64,000 nucleotides of DNA from the NCBI GenBank assembly GCA_947503525.1, contig CANNEA010000001.1, forward strand, positions 248,001 through 312,000, in the 5' to 3' direction. This document shows, one piece after another, positions 1 through 8,757 of this stretch (positions within the stretch are counted from its first letter, which is position 1; every line of letters begins with the position of its first letter). The notes beneath the pieces were generated by a model. It worked only from the letters and a program-made list of their open reading frames with translations, ran no database searches and had not been told where the DNA came from. This DNA comes from an uncultured Carboxylicivirga sp. Its GTDB lineage: Bacteria > Bacteroidota > Bacteroidia > Bacteroidales > Marinilabiliaceae. A program made the position numbers and the translations under genes.

Positions 1-1482
1 CGAAGAGACACCACTAATTTCATTGTTTGAAGCAGTACCGGTCATTTCGATAGAACCGCCGAATACTGCTATGTTTTTGATATGGATGTAGCTTTTGTTA
101 TTCAAATTAAAACAAACCTTTCTACGACGCATCTGAACTTCACCATCATCAGGTAATTCCCCGTCTGGAGTTTGTAAATAAAGGGTGTTATTATCGTTGT
201 CATAATACCATTCGTTGTCGTAATCCAGTGCTTCCTTAGCTCCAACAAGAAAGAAATCGCCACCTCCTGCCGGATTATGGAATTTCCCTACCCAAGAAGG
301 ATTATTTGGTAAGGTGAAATATACCTTGTCTGTGGTAGTGCTGTTTATCCAGGCTCTCCATGAAGTCCATCCTGAGCCGGGTTTATCACAATAGAAAAAC
401 AAATAGCTATCGGTACTCCAATCAATATTAGGAATGCCATCCGAATATTCGAGATAGGCATTTTGAATCGTATTTTCATCTGAACCACCAGTGTTGCGTA
501 GTGAATTCAAAACAAATGGATCTTTGTCTGTTTTATTTGGCCATCTGGCCAACTGGCAAGCATCAGAACCATTCATTACAAAATTGTTCTGACCAAGTGT
601 CCAATCTACTGTTGTTTTATAAATACTACCTTCTTCCAAGGTCCAGTATGATAAGCTTTGCATTGCTGTTATTATCACCTTATCACCTGCAGCTGCCTGA
701 TAAATAATAGGTTTACCTGCTGAACCGGATTTAGAGGGTGTGACAGTTTCCTCGTATGTGCCTTCATGGATGGTAATTACATCGCCAGCTATCGCCATCT
801 GAGCGGCCTTTGAGATGGTTAAGAATGGGCTGGTTTCAGAACCGTCATTTGAATCATCGCCAGTTTTGCTTACATGATAATTTATTGGGTCTTCAACAGG
901 TGGAGGTGTAACATCTTCCGAACTAAGAGAAGTATTATCGATATAAAATGTACTTACATTTCTACCTAAAGCGATATTAAAAGCTAAGTTGGCAAAATCA
1001 GGGGCCCCGGCGACCACAGACGGAGTAAAAGTATACTCTATTTTTTTCCACGTACCATCACCCTGTATTTTTATATCCAATTGTTCATAGGCCACTCCCC
1101 ATGCAGCACCATTCATGTTAGTGTGAGAGTAAAATGAAAGGTCAATTGATTCTTCAACTCCTGAGGTACTCAGGATGTAAAAATACAATGTATACTCTTT
1201 GTCTGTTGCTAAATTCAGCCCTTGTTGACGAAAAAAGATTTTGCCAGGGTCAGCATCAACCGTCAACGCTTCTGCTTTTACAGCATAACTTCCATCGTTG
1301 ACGTAATCTTCAGATATCGAAAAATTGGCTGTTGGACCTCCCCAAGTACCATATGTCCAATCATCAAGGTTGGATTCAAAACTTGGATTTTTTAATAAGT
1401 TCTGACTTAATACCAACGATGGTAAAAATATAAGAACAATAGCCACAGCTAATTTATTCCATTTGTGTAAATTCATTTTCAT
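1..1482 (-). CDS. Secreted right-handed beta-helix (pectate-lyase-like) protein, partial
   Basis: Partial gene reading leftwards; 494 codons lie in the window and the C-terminus is missing. The start MKMNLHKWNK leads a signal peptide ending near LVLSQ. Residues of about 28-190 look like a beta-sandwich carbohydrate-binding module (NPSFESNLDDW, later FYIDNTSL). From about residue 200 comes the beta-helix opening YHVSKTGDDSNDGSETSPFL followed by AGDVITIHEGTYEE, typical of secreted parallel beta-helix polysaccharide lyases or hydrolases. The same opening and the ARWPN motif recur in the beta-helix protein at 18716-20848, so the two are paralogues. The substrate cannot be read from the sequence; context suggests an algal glycan. 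A type IX secretion tail would lie outside the window. Confidence 0.85.
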   Translation of the reverse strand, partial: MKMNLHKWNKLAVAIVLIFLPSLVLSQNLLKNPSFESNLDDWTYGTWGGPTANFSISEDYVNDGSYAVKAEALTVDADPGKIFFRQQGLNLATDKEYTLYFYILSTSGVEESIDLSFYSHTNMNGAAWGVAYEQLDIKIQGDGTWKKIEYTFTPSVVAGAPDFANLAFNIALGRNVSTFYIDNTSLSSEDVTPPPVEDPINYHVSKTGDDSNDGSETSPFLTISKAAQMAIAGDVITIHEGTYEETVTPSKSGSAGKPIIYQAAAGDKVIITAMQSLSYWTLEEGSIYKTTVDWTLGQNNFVMNGSDACQLARWPNKTDKDPFVLNSLRNTGGSDENTIQNAYLEYSDGIPNIDWSTDSYLFFYCDKPGSGWTSWRAWINSTTTDKVYFTLPNNPSWVGKFHNPAGGGDFFLVGAKEALDYDNEWYYDNDNNTLYLQTPDGELPDDGEVQMRRRKVCFNLNNKSYIHIKNIAVFGGSIEMTGTASNNEISGVSS

Positions 1483-1555
1483 ATCTTTACTTTAATCTAA
1501 TTTCAATTTCGACTTACTCTGACGAGATAAGTTAGAAGATTGTCTTCCTTTAATA

Positions 1556-1614
1556 CAAAGGTAATTGAGGGGGAGAAGTTACGCAGGGACAAATATAAGG
1601 AGTGTAAGGGTGTA
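1556..1614 (-). promoter_or_regulatory. Putative promoter of the beta-helix gene: C-run motif plus -7 box
   Basis: On the minus strand TACACCCTTA (1614-1605) precedes TACCTTTG (1563-1556), a perfect match to the Bacteroidota -7 consensus TAnnTTTG. From the A before CCC to the -7 box is 48 bases, matching the arrangement at other glycan genes here. A second C-run on this strand (1573-1569) lies too close to the -7 box to fit the pattern. Confidence 0.5.
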
Positions 1615-1802
1615 TATTGGTTAGGTGGTTTAGACCCTTGATAATGTTGCCAATAATTGGAGGGTTTTGTGATGGGATGAGGGGTAATTCTTAAACATAT
1701 ATGAGTTAATTAGCTTTTTTTGCTAGTGTCCTTTTGTTTTGAGGGCTCTGTTAGTGTCACAAAATGAGATGTATAGATTTCTTTTAAAGAAGGTGAGGTT
1801 CA

Positions 1803-1865
1803 TTATCCCCCCTTTTTTGATTGCAATATGCCACTATTGAGTTTTTAGTATTGATTGTAGGTTTG
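1803..1865 (+). promoter_or_regulatory. Putative promoter of the GH3 gene: C-run motif plus -7 box
   Basis: TTATCCCCCC (1803-1812) is followed by TAGGTTTG (1858-1865), a full match to TAnnTTTG. The first C is 51 bases from the -7 box. No TTTG lies at the usual -33 position, as expected for an activator-dependent promoter. Confidence 0.55.
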
Positions 1866-1943
1866 AGGTTTAAACAAATTGAGCGTTCGTTTTTTTTATA
1901 AGATCGAGACAGGTAAATATAGAGAATCTAGTAATTTATTAAT

Positions 1944-4133
1944 ATGAAGAGAGTTAAGTTGATTGCCGTGGCTTTAGTAGCCTTTTTGGGTTGGATAAAT
2001 GCACAAGAATCCAGTTTTGAATGGTACAACACAGATTTACCGGTTGATGAAAGAATTGATGCCTTAGTTCAGGCCATGACCTTGGAAGAAAAGGTATCTC
2101 AACTAAAAGATCATAGTGTAGGTATCCCTCGACTTGATATTCCGGAGTATAATTGGTGGAACGAATGTTTGCACGGAGTAGCCCGCAATGGAAGAGCTAC
2201 AGTATTTCCTCAGGCAATTGGTCTGGCTGCCACTTTTGATCCTGAACTAATTCAAAAGGTATCTACAGCCATTTCTGATGAGGCCCGTGCTAAATTTAAT
2301 ATCTCTATTAAAAATGGGAACAGATCACGATACGCAGGATTGACTTTTTGGACTCCAAATATTAATATCTTTCGTGATCCGCGATGGGGAAGAGGACAGG
2401 AGACTTATGGGGAAGATCCGTATTTAACTTCTCGAATTGGAATTGCCTTTGTAAAAGGATTGCAAGGTGATCATCCTGACTATTTAAAGGCAGCAGCGTG
2501 TGCTAAGCATTATGCTGTTCATTCAGGCCCTGAAGCATTACGTCATGAGTTTGATGCCATAGCTTCACCAAAAGATTTGCACGAGACGTATTTACCCGCT
2601 TTTGAAGCATTGGTTAAAGAAGCCAATGTAGAGGCAGTTATGGGAGCGTATAATCGGGTATTGGGAGAGCCTGCTTGTGGTAGTCCATTCTTATTGCAGG
2701 AAACTTTACGTGACAATTGGGGGTTTAAAGGGCATATTGTCTCAGACTGTGGAGCTCTTTCTGATTTTCATTTATATCATAAAGTGACCAATAGTCCGGA
2801 GGAATCAGCTGCATTAGCTCTTAATAGTGGTGTAGATTTAAATTGCGGTAATACCTACCCGCACCTGCTTAAAGCTGTTGAAAAAGGATTAGTTACTGAA
2901 GCTACGATTGATATAAGGTTAAAGACTTTACTTAAGTCCAGATTTAAACTTGGGCTTTTTGATCCAATAGAAAATAACCCATATAATTCCATTGATGAGT
3001 CAGTGGTGTGCAGTGATGAGCATAGTGAGCTAGCTTTGGAAGCTGCGCGAAAATCTTTGGTTTTATTGACGAATAAAAACAATGTATTACCCCTTTCAAC
3101 GGATATCAGAAATTTATACGTTACAGGTCCTCAGGCTAACAATAGTGAAGTGCTTTTGGGGAATTATTATGGAATGAGTAGTCGCCTGGTTAATATTCTG
3201 GAGGGTATAACAGCTGCAGTTAGCACCGGTACAACCATTAATTATAAGCAGGGTTGTTTGCCTTTCCGTGAAAATGTGAATCCTATGGATTGGACTACGG
3301 GCGAGGCTAAAGCATCGGATGCTATAATTGCTGTATTGGGAATCACTGGAGCCATGGAGGGTGAGGAAGGAGAAGCTATTGCATCGGATACTAAAGGTGA
3401 TAGATTGAAACCTTACTTGCCGAAAAATCAATTGGAATTTTTGCGTAAGCTCAGAAAGGATAATACAAAACCAATTATTGTGGTAATGACTTCTGGTAGT
3501 CCAATGATAATGCCTGAAGTTGCTGAATTAGCCGATGCTATTGTTTGGGCATGGTATCCGGGTCAGGAAGGTGGAACTGCTGTTGCGGATGTAATTTTTG
3601 GGAAAGTTTCTCCTTCAGGAAGATTGCCACTTACATTTCCATCATCCATTGATCAGCTTCCTGCCTATGATAACTATGACATGGCTGGCAGAACTTATAA
3701 ATATATGAAGGAAGAACCTTTATTTCCTTTCGGCTTTGGATTGGGATACTCTAAGTTTTCGTATGCCAATGCCAATGTGGATAATGCTTCTTTAAAAAGG
3801 GGAAAAACGGTAACAGTATCTTTTGAGCTTAAGAATGAAGGCGAAATGGATGCTGAAGAAGTTGTACAGGTGTATTTAAGTCAGCCCGGAGCTGGTGAAG
3901 CTGCTCCCTATAAAAAGTTAGTTGATTTCAAACGAGTGGCCTTAAAATCTGGTGAATCCAAAAGCATATCATTTGAGATTGATTCAGAGAAAATGAAACA
4001 ATATACGGATACAGGTGATGCTGTTGTTAAAAAAGGAATTTACACCGTGGCCATTGGTGGAACTTCGCCAACAAGCCGAATTGAAGAATTAGGGGCAGCG
4101 GATTTGGTTAAAGTTGACTTTAAATTAAAATAG
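1944..4133 (+). CDS. GH3 family beta-xylosidase / beta-glucosidase, secreted
   Basis: Exo-acting glycoside hydrolase that would release non-reducing-end beta-linked sugars in the periplasm. A signal peptide covers residues 1-20 (ends GWINA). The N-terminal GH3 barrel has KHY (188-190) and the nucleophile context VSDCGA with Asp268. NWWNE, FPQAIGLAATFD and TFWTPNINIFRDPRWGRGQE are hallmarks of the xylosidase-type branch. The second alpha/beta domain carries MEGEE (471-475), where the acid/base Glu is expected. A fibronectin-III-like C-terminal domain follows (about 640-725). The 729-residue length is normal for the branch, and no PA14 insert was seen. Xylosidase activity is the best guess but glucosidase or arabinosidase cannot be excluded. 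The gene is a single unit with its own promoter and terminator. Confidence 0.9.
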   Translation: MKRVKLIAVALVAFLGWINAQESSFEWYNTDLPVDERIDALVQAMTLEEKVSQLKDHSVGIPRLDIPEYNWWNECLHGVARNGRATVFPQAIGLAATFDPELIQKVSTAISDEARAKFNISIKNGNRSRYAGLTFWTPNINIFRDPRWGRGQETYGEDPYLTSRIGIAFVKGLQGDHPDYLKAAACAKHYAVHSGPEALRHEFDAIASPKDLHETYLPAFEALVKEANVEAVMGAYNRVLGEPACGSPFLLQETLRDNWGFKGHIVSDCGALSDFHLYHKVTNSPEESAALALNSGVDLNCGNTYPHLLKAVEKGLVTEATIDIRLKTLLKSRFKLGLFDPIENNPYNSIDESVVCSDEHSELALEAARKSLVLLTNKNNVLPLSTDIRNLYVTGPQANNSEVLLGNYYGMSSRLVNILEGITAAVSTGTTINYKQGCLPFRENVNPMDWTTGEAKASDAIIAVLGITGAMEGEEGEAIASDTKGDRLKPYLPKNQLEFLRKLRKDNTKPIIVVMTSGSPMIMPEVAELADAIVWAWYPGQEGGTAVADVIFGKVSPSGRLPLTFPSSIDQLPAYDNYDMAGRTYKYMKEEPLFPFGFGLGYSKFSYANANVDNASLKRGKTVTVSFELKNEGEMDAEEVVQVYLSQPGAGEAAPYKKLVDFKRVALKSGESKSISFEIDSEKMKQYTDTGDAVVKKGIYTVAIGGTSPTSRIEELGAADLVKVDFKLK

Positions 4134-4159
4134 AAAGATTAGTATATAATATAGAAAGT

Positions 4160-4197
4160 AATCTCTTCTCACAATAGTGAGAGGAGATTTTATTTTT
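4160..4197 (+). terminator. Rho-independent terminator after the GH3 gene
   Basis: A 13-bp stem (AATCTCTTCTCAC with GTGAGAGGAGATT, one G-T pair) with loop AATA is followed by a T-rich run. It lies 27 bases after the GH3 stop. Confidence 0.85.
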
Positions 4198-4226
4198 AGT
4201 ACTAAACCGTTTTAAAATAAGGGGCT

Positions 4227-4234
4227 TAGGTTTG
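4227..4234 (+). promoter_or_regulatory. -7 promoter box of the hybrid regulator
   Basis: TAGGTTTG matches TAnnTTTG exactly and lies 70 bases before the chosen start of the hybrid two-component regulator. No CCCC motif was found about 50 bases upstream, so the regulator does not appear to share the arrangement of its putative targets. Confidence 0.4.
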
Positions 4235-4303
4235 CGATGTTTTTATGTTTTTCATTGATTTCTTTTGTTTTTAGTATATTCATGCTGTAATAACCAACAT
4301 GCT

Positions 4304-7300
4304 ATGCGTCGATTGTTTTCTATCTTATTGGTATTGAATTGTCTTGTATTATCTGCTCAATCAGAATTTGAACATTTGAGTTCAATTGATGGCCTTTCGC
4401 AGAATGATATCAATTTTATATTTCAGGATTCAAAAGGTTTTATGTGGTTTGGTACCGTTGATGGACTGAATCGCTATGACGGGATGAATTTTGTGACTTA
4501 TAAGCCAACCTCCCCGATGGAGAAACCACTGGGAAGTAACCTTCCATTTTGCATAACAGAAGATCCTTTGGGTAATTTCTGGATAGGTACTTCTGATGCA
4601 GGTTTATGGTATCACAATAGAAAGAAGGATGAGTTTTATCAGATACCTTATACGCACGAAGGCGATCGCTTATTTACCGACTGGAAAGTGGGTGCAATTT
4701 ATTTAGATTCTAATGGAATATTGTGGGTGGCCACATCCAATGGTTTGACATTATTAGATACCAATGAATACCATAAAGGGAAATATAAATGTAGGGTAAT
4801 TGATACACAAAGTAACCCTGGTAGTTCGGAAATTAGTGCCTATCTATTTAATACGGTCTATGTTTGTGAAGACAAAAGAGGTGATATGTGGCTGGGATCG
4901 GGTTATGGTCTTTTTAGAGTAGAACTGAGTGATCAGTTAGATTTAAAAATGACTATAATGGATCAATGTCCTCGTGGTTTTTGTAAAGGCTTAATTGAAA
5001 CTAAGAATGGTTTTATAGGTGCATTTTACGATGGTATTTATACAATTAACAGAACATTGTCCCAAGAAAGGTACGTTGTAACCAGATGCTCAAACAGATA
5101 TCTGAATATTCTATATGAATCGAATGAAGGTCGATTGTGGGGAGGCGGTATGCAGGGTCTTTATCAATTTGATTATAATGCAAATACAGACGTTTTTCAA
5201 GAAGTTAATCATTTTGTAACTGATTTTAGTAATCCTAAGAGTTTAAGTAAGAATAATATTACTACAATTTATGAAGATAGATCGGGTTTACTTTGGGTTG
5301 GTACCAATGGTGGAGGACTGAATAAACTGGATTTGAATAAAAAGAAGTTTGAGCATGTCTTTGAGGCTCCCAAGGGTTCAGGTTACAGTTATAATAAGGT
5401 GCGTGGCTTCGTTGAAGATTCCAAAGGTAACTTATGGATAGGTACTGAAGGTAGCGGGTTGTTTAAGCTTAAGGTGGGAGAAGATGGTAATTACTCGGAT
5501 GAATTCGAGAATAAATCTGTTGCCTTTTTCTCATCGGATCAGAACTATATCTACTGTATTGACAAAATTCCAAATACGAAGGATAAGTTTGTATTTGGTG
5601 CGGGCTACCCTGTTAAATTAGGAGTTGCGTATTACGATGAGAAAGAAGGAATCGTTATTGATAGGTATAGTTCAGAGATTAGTAATTCAGCTTTTGTTGT
5701 TTTTATAGACAGGGATGATAATATCTGGATTGGAACTTATGGTGATGGTTTGTATAAAGCAAAGTATAATGTTGAGACCGATAAATTAGAATTTCTGTCG
5801 CATTATTCGGTGAAAGAAGGGAGTACCAGTCTTACTTCAGACGTTATCAGAGGTCTTTGCGAAGATCCTTATGGGAATATATTTATTGGAACAGATAAAG
5901 GCTTGAATGTTTTACCGGTGAATGAGCGCTTTAATATAAATCCGACCTTTAAAGTATACCAGCATGATGCAAATGACATTAATTCATTAGCCCATAACTA
6001 TGTGCTTGATATTTTTGTGGATAGTAAAAATACCGTCTGGGTTGGTTCAATGGGAGGTGGTCTTTGTAAGGTTATATATGAAGAGAATGGTAAATTAAGC
6101 TTTGATAAATATACAACGGAGAATGGATTTCCTAATGACGTAATTAAGGCCATTGAAGAGGATGAAGATGGGAAACTATGGGTGTCTACGAATAAAGGCT
6201 TGTCTCGTTTTGATCCCATAAGTGCTGAAATCCGAAATTACACTACCATTGACGGCCTGCAAGGACTTGAATTTAGTGAGCTGGCCTCCTGCAAAAGAAA
6301 GGATGGAGCATTGCTTTTTGGGGGTGTAAAAGGATTCAACATATTTCGCCCTTCAGAAATTGTGGATAACCCTTATACCTCACCTGTTGAGTTCACCGAT
6401 TTAATTATACACAACGATGTTATATTACCGGGGCAAAAGTATAATAACCGTATACTTCTTGAATACGAAATGCCATCTACTGATGTTATTTTACTTAAAT
6501 ATGCGGAAAACAGTTTTTCGATAGGATTTTCGGCGCTTCACTTTTCGGCACCTGAAAAGATTCAATACAAATACATGCTGGATGGTTTTGATGTGGATTG
6601 GAACCTGGTTAATAATAAAGATCCAAGGGCAAAATATACCAACCTCTCGCCGGGTAAATATGAGCTTAAAGTTTTGGCTACAAATAATGATGGTGTTTGG
6701 ACAACGGTGCCATCCGTTATGAAAATAGAAGTTATCCCACCTTTTTGGCGAACAGAGTTGGCTATATTCTTTTATTTTATTCTTTTCATAGTCATGCTGG
6801 TCTTTTTCCGAAAGTATTCAATTATTGCTGTGACAAAAAAGAATGAATTGATGATGGAGCACTTTGAACAAGAGAAAATGAATGAATTGGTTCAGATGAA
6901 ACTTCAGTTCTTTACCAATATTTCTCATGAATTCCGCACTCCTCTAACCTTGATTCAAAGCCCACTAGAGAACCTCATTGATAAGAATGATGAAATAGAT
7001 AAGACCTATCGCTTGCGTACCTATTCACTTATGATGAAGAACATTAATATTCTGAATCGTCTGATTAATCAACTTATGGAGTTTCGTAAGTTGGAGCGCG
7101 GTAAAATGCCTTTGGCTGTGACCAGGGGAAATCTTATTGAGCTGGTTAAGGAAGTGTTTGATGCCTTTAATGAAATTGCCGAATCCAAGAATATTCGCTT
7201 TGAATTAAAGAATGTTTATTCCTCTGTTGAGCTTTGGTACGATTATGATAAGATGGAGAAGGTGTTGTTTAATCTTTTATCCAATGCCTTTAAATATACA

Positions 7301-8506
7301 CCGCAGAGTGGGGAGGTATCAATTATAGTTTCCGAAGAAGAGTTAGAGGGGCAGGAATGGGTTCGGATTAATGTGAAGGATAATGGGCCAGGGATTGATA
7401 AAGATAAATTGGCCTTTTTATTCGATCGTTTTTATCAAGCGGGAAGTCATAAATTATCTAAAGTCTCCGGAACCGGAATTGGATTAGCCTTTGCTAAAAA
7501 CCTTATTACCTTGCACAAAGGTGAAATCAGAGTAGAGAGTGATGCTGATAAAGGGACTGTTTTCTCGGTATACCTTAGAAAAGGTAAATTGCATTTTGCA
7601 AAAGAGGATTTCTCTACGGATCCAATTGAAACAAAAAATGAAAAATTAGTTGTTGTCAAAGATTATCAAATAGAGAAACCTGAGAAAGCAAAAGAAAACC
7701 TTGTACTGGATAAGAATAAGCCGACCTTATTGATAACTGAGGATAATCTTGATGTTCAAAGCTTGTTAAAGGAAAATCTTGAATCTGAATTCAATTGTAT
7801 ACAGGCCTATAATGGCGTTGAAGGATTAGAATTGGCTCAAAAGAATGTGCCTGATTTAATAATAAGTGATGTGATGATGCCTGAGATGGATGGCTTTGAA
7901 ATGTGTGACAAAATAAAGAACGATGAGAATATTTGTCACATTCCAATAATCATGTTGACCGCAAAATCAACTGATAAGGACAAGGTTCACGGACTTACAG
8001 GGGGAGCAGAAGCTTATGTTTCGAAGCCATTTAATATTGAGGTGTTAAAAGCACAGGTGATGTCTATTTTGGATGCCAGACGCTTGGTGATGCAGAAATT
8101 TTCTCAAAAAATAGATATTGAACCTCAGGAGGTGACATTTACCTCAATAGATGAAAAACTCATTGAACGATTACTCAAGGTGGTGGAGCAGAATATTAGC
8201 AATCCTGAATTTACGGTTGTTCAGTTGGCCGATGAAGTAGGCATGAGTCAATCCAATTTAAATAAAAAATTAAAGGCCTTACTTGGGCAGACGGCAAACG
8301 TATTTATACGTACCATACGACTTAAGAGGGCAGCTCAATTACTCCGCTTGGATAGGCTTTCTGTAACTGATGTCGTATATGAAGTAGGGTTCAATGATAT
8401 GAAATATTTCAGGGAGTGTTTCAGGAAGCAGTTTAACACTACTCCTTCTGACTATGTTCGTACTCACCGCTCAGATGATAGTGAAAATACTGAAAACGAA
8501 GAATAA
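4304..8506 (+). CDS. Hybrid two-component system regulator (sensor kinase fused to AraC-type activator)
   Basis: One-protein glycan sensor of about 1400 residues. ATG 4304 is chosen because MRRLFSILLVLNCLVLSAQ is a good signal peptide; the frame is open upstream only through a TTG at 4265. Order: signal peptide; periplasmic beta-propeller repeats (DGLSQNDIN, DSKGFMWFGT, many WxGT repeats, about 20-690); Y_Y_Y domain (about 730-805); one membrane helix (about 817-838); histidine kinase with ISHEFRTPL (His875) and ATPase motifs NLLSN (about 990), DNGPG and GTGIGLAFAK; receiver domain with DVMMPEMDG (Asp1189) and a conserved Lys in SKPF; AraC helix-turn-helix (about 1300-1395). All catalytic residues are present. 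The protein probably senses oligosaccharides in the periplasm and activates the surrounding glycan genes. It is the only such regulator in the window and so the leading candidate for the shared C-run motif. Confidence 0.95.
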   Translation: MRRLFSILLVLNCLVLSAQSEFEHLSSIDGLSQNDINFIFQDSKGFMWFGTVDGLNRYDGMNFVTYKPTSPMEKPLGSNLPFCITEDPLGNFWIGTSDAGLWYHNRKKDEFYQIPYTHEGDRLFTDWKVGAIYLDSNGILWVATSNGLTLLDTNEYHKGKYKCRVIDTQSNPGSSEISAYLFNTVYVCEDKRGDMWLGSGYGLFRVELSDQLDLKMTIMDQCPRGFCKGLIETKNGFIGAFYDGIYTINRTLSQERYVVTRCSNRYLNILYESNEGRLWGGGMQGLYQFDYNANTDVFQEVNHFVTDFSNPKSLSKNNITTIYEDRSGLLWVGTNGGGLNKLDLNKKKFEHVFEAPKGSGYSYNKVRGFVEDSKGNLWIGTEGSGLFKLKVGEDGNYSDEFENKSVAFFSSDQNYIYCIDKIPNTKDKFVFGAGYPVKLGVAYYDEKEGIVIDRYSSEISNSAFVVFIDRDDNIWIGTYGDGLYKAKYNVETDKLEFLSHYSVKEGSTSLTSDVIRGLCEDPYGNIFIGTDKGLNVLPVNERFNINPTFKVYQHDANDINSLAHNYVLDIFVDSKNTVWVGSMGGGLCKVIYEENGKLSFDKYTTENGFPNDVIKAIEEDEDGKLWVSTNKGLSRFDPISAEIRNYTTIDGLQGLEFSELASCKRKDGALLFGGVKGFNIFRPSEIVDNPYTSPVEFTDLIIHNDVILPGQKYNNRILLEYEMPSTDVILLKYAENSFSIGFSALHFSAPEKIQYKYMLDGFDVDWNLVNNKDPRAKYTNLSPGKYELKVLATNNDGVWTTVPSVMKIEVIPPFWRTELAIFFYFILFIVMLVFFRKYSIIAVTKKNELMMEHFEQEKMNELVQMKLQFFTNISHEFRTPLTLIQSPLENLIDKNDEIDKTYRLRTYSLMMKNINILNRLINQLMEFRKLERGKMPLAVTRGNLIELVKEVFDAFNEIAESKNIRFELKNVYSSVELWYDYDKMEKVLFNLLSNAFKYTPQSGEVSIIVSEEELEGQEWVRINVKDNGPGIDKDKLAFLFDRFYQAGSHKLSKVSGTGIGLAFAKNLITLHKGEIRVESDADKGTVFSVYLRKGKLHFAKEDFSTDPIETKNEKLVVVKDYQIEKPEKAKENLVLDKNKPTLLITEDNLDVQSLLKENLESEFNCIQAYNGVEGLELAQKNVPDLIISDVMMPEMDGFEMCDKIKNDENICHIPIIMLTAKSTDKDKVHGLTGGAEAYVSKPFNIEVLKAQVMSILDARRLVMQKFSQKIDIEPQEVTFTSIDEKLIERLLKVVEQNISNPEFTVVQLADEVGMSQSNLNKKLKALLGQTANVFIRTIRLKRAAQLLRLDRLSVTDVVYEVGFNDMKYFRECFRKQFNTTPSDYVRTHRSDDSENTENEE

Positions 8507-8539
8507 GAAAGATCGGACAATAGTCCGCTTTCTTGTTTT
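8505..8539 (+). terminator. Terminator after the hybrid regulator
   Basis: Stem AAGAAAG-CGGAC / GTCCG-CTTTCTT with a two-base bulge and loop AATA begins within the stop codon. It is followed by GTTTT. Confidence 0.75.
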
Positions 8540-8555
8540 AATACGAATAAGTTAA

Positions 8556-8617
8556 TTCTACCCCCCAAATATTAATGCTTAATTTGCCTTTGTTTGTGCA
8601 TATTGAATGTACTTTCG
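8556..8617 (+). promoter_or_regulatory. Putative promoter of the first GH29 gene: C-run motif plus -7 box
   Basis: TTCTACCCCCC (8556-8566) is followed by TACTTTCG (8610-8617), 7 of 8 matches to TAnnTTTG. The first C is 49 bases from the -7 box. The leader to the ATG at 8758 is about 140 bases. Confidence 0.5.
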
Positions 8618-8757
8618 AACTACACTTTTATACATCTTGATTTAGGTTTTTAATGAAAAACCAATGAGAACAAAGCCCGGCTTAAATGCCATCGTATTGG
8701 TGTGTGTAGGCTTATGTTTTGTTCTGCCTCAAAGGAGGGTAAAAAGATAATCGAAAG

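Larger units (their letters stand above)
1483..1943. other. Divergent intergenic region with two facing promoters
   Basis: These 461 bases separate the leftward beta-helix gene from the rightward GH3 gene. No coding region was seen. It holds one C-run motif plus -7 box for each direction, listed separately. The rest is A+T-rich without a recognised RNA or repeat. Confidence 0.7.

Noticed and set aside
1569-1573. Second C-run near the beta-helix promoter
   Set aside because: It lies only about 6 bases from the -7 box, so it does not fit the 46-52 spacing. The TACACCCTTA copy further upstream fits and was used instead.
3114-3431. Minus-strand open frame of 105 codons inside GH3
   Set aside because: It lies wholly within a clear GH3 gene on the other strand and encodes no recognisable protein.
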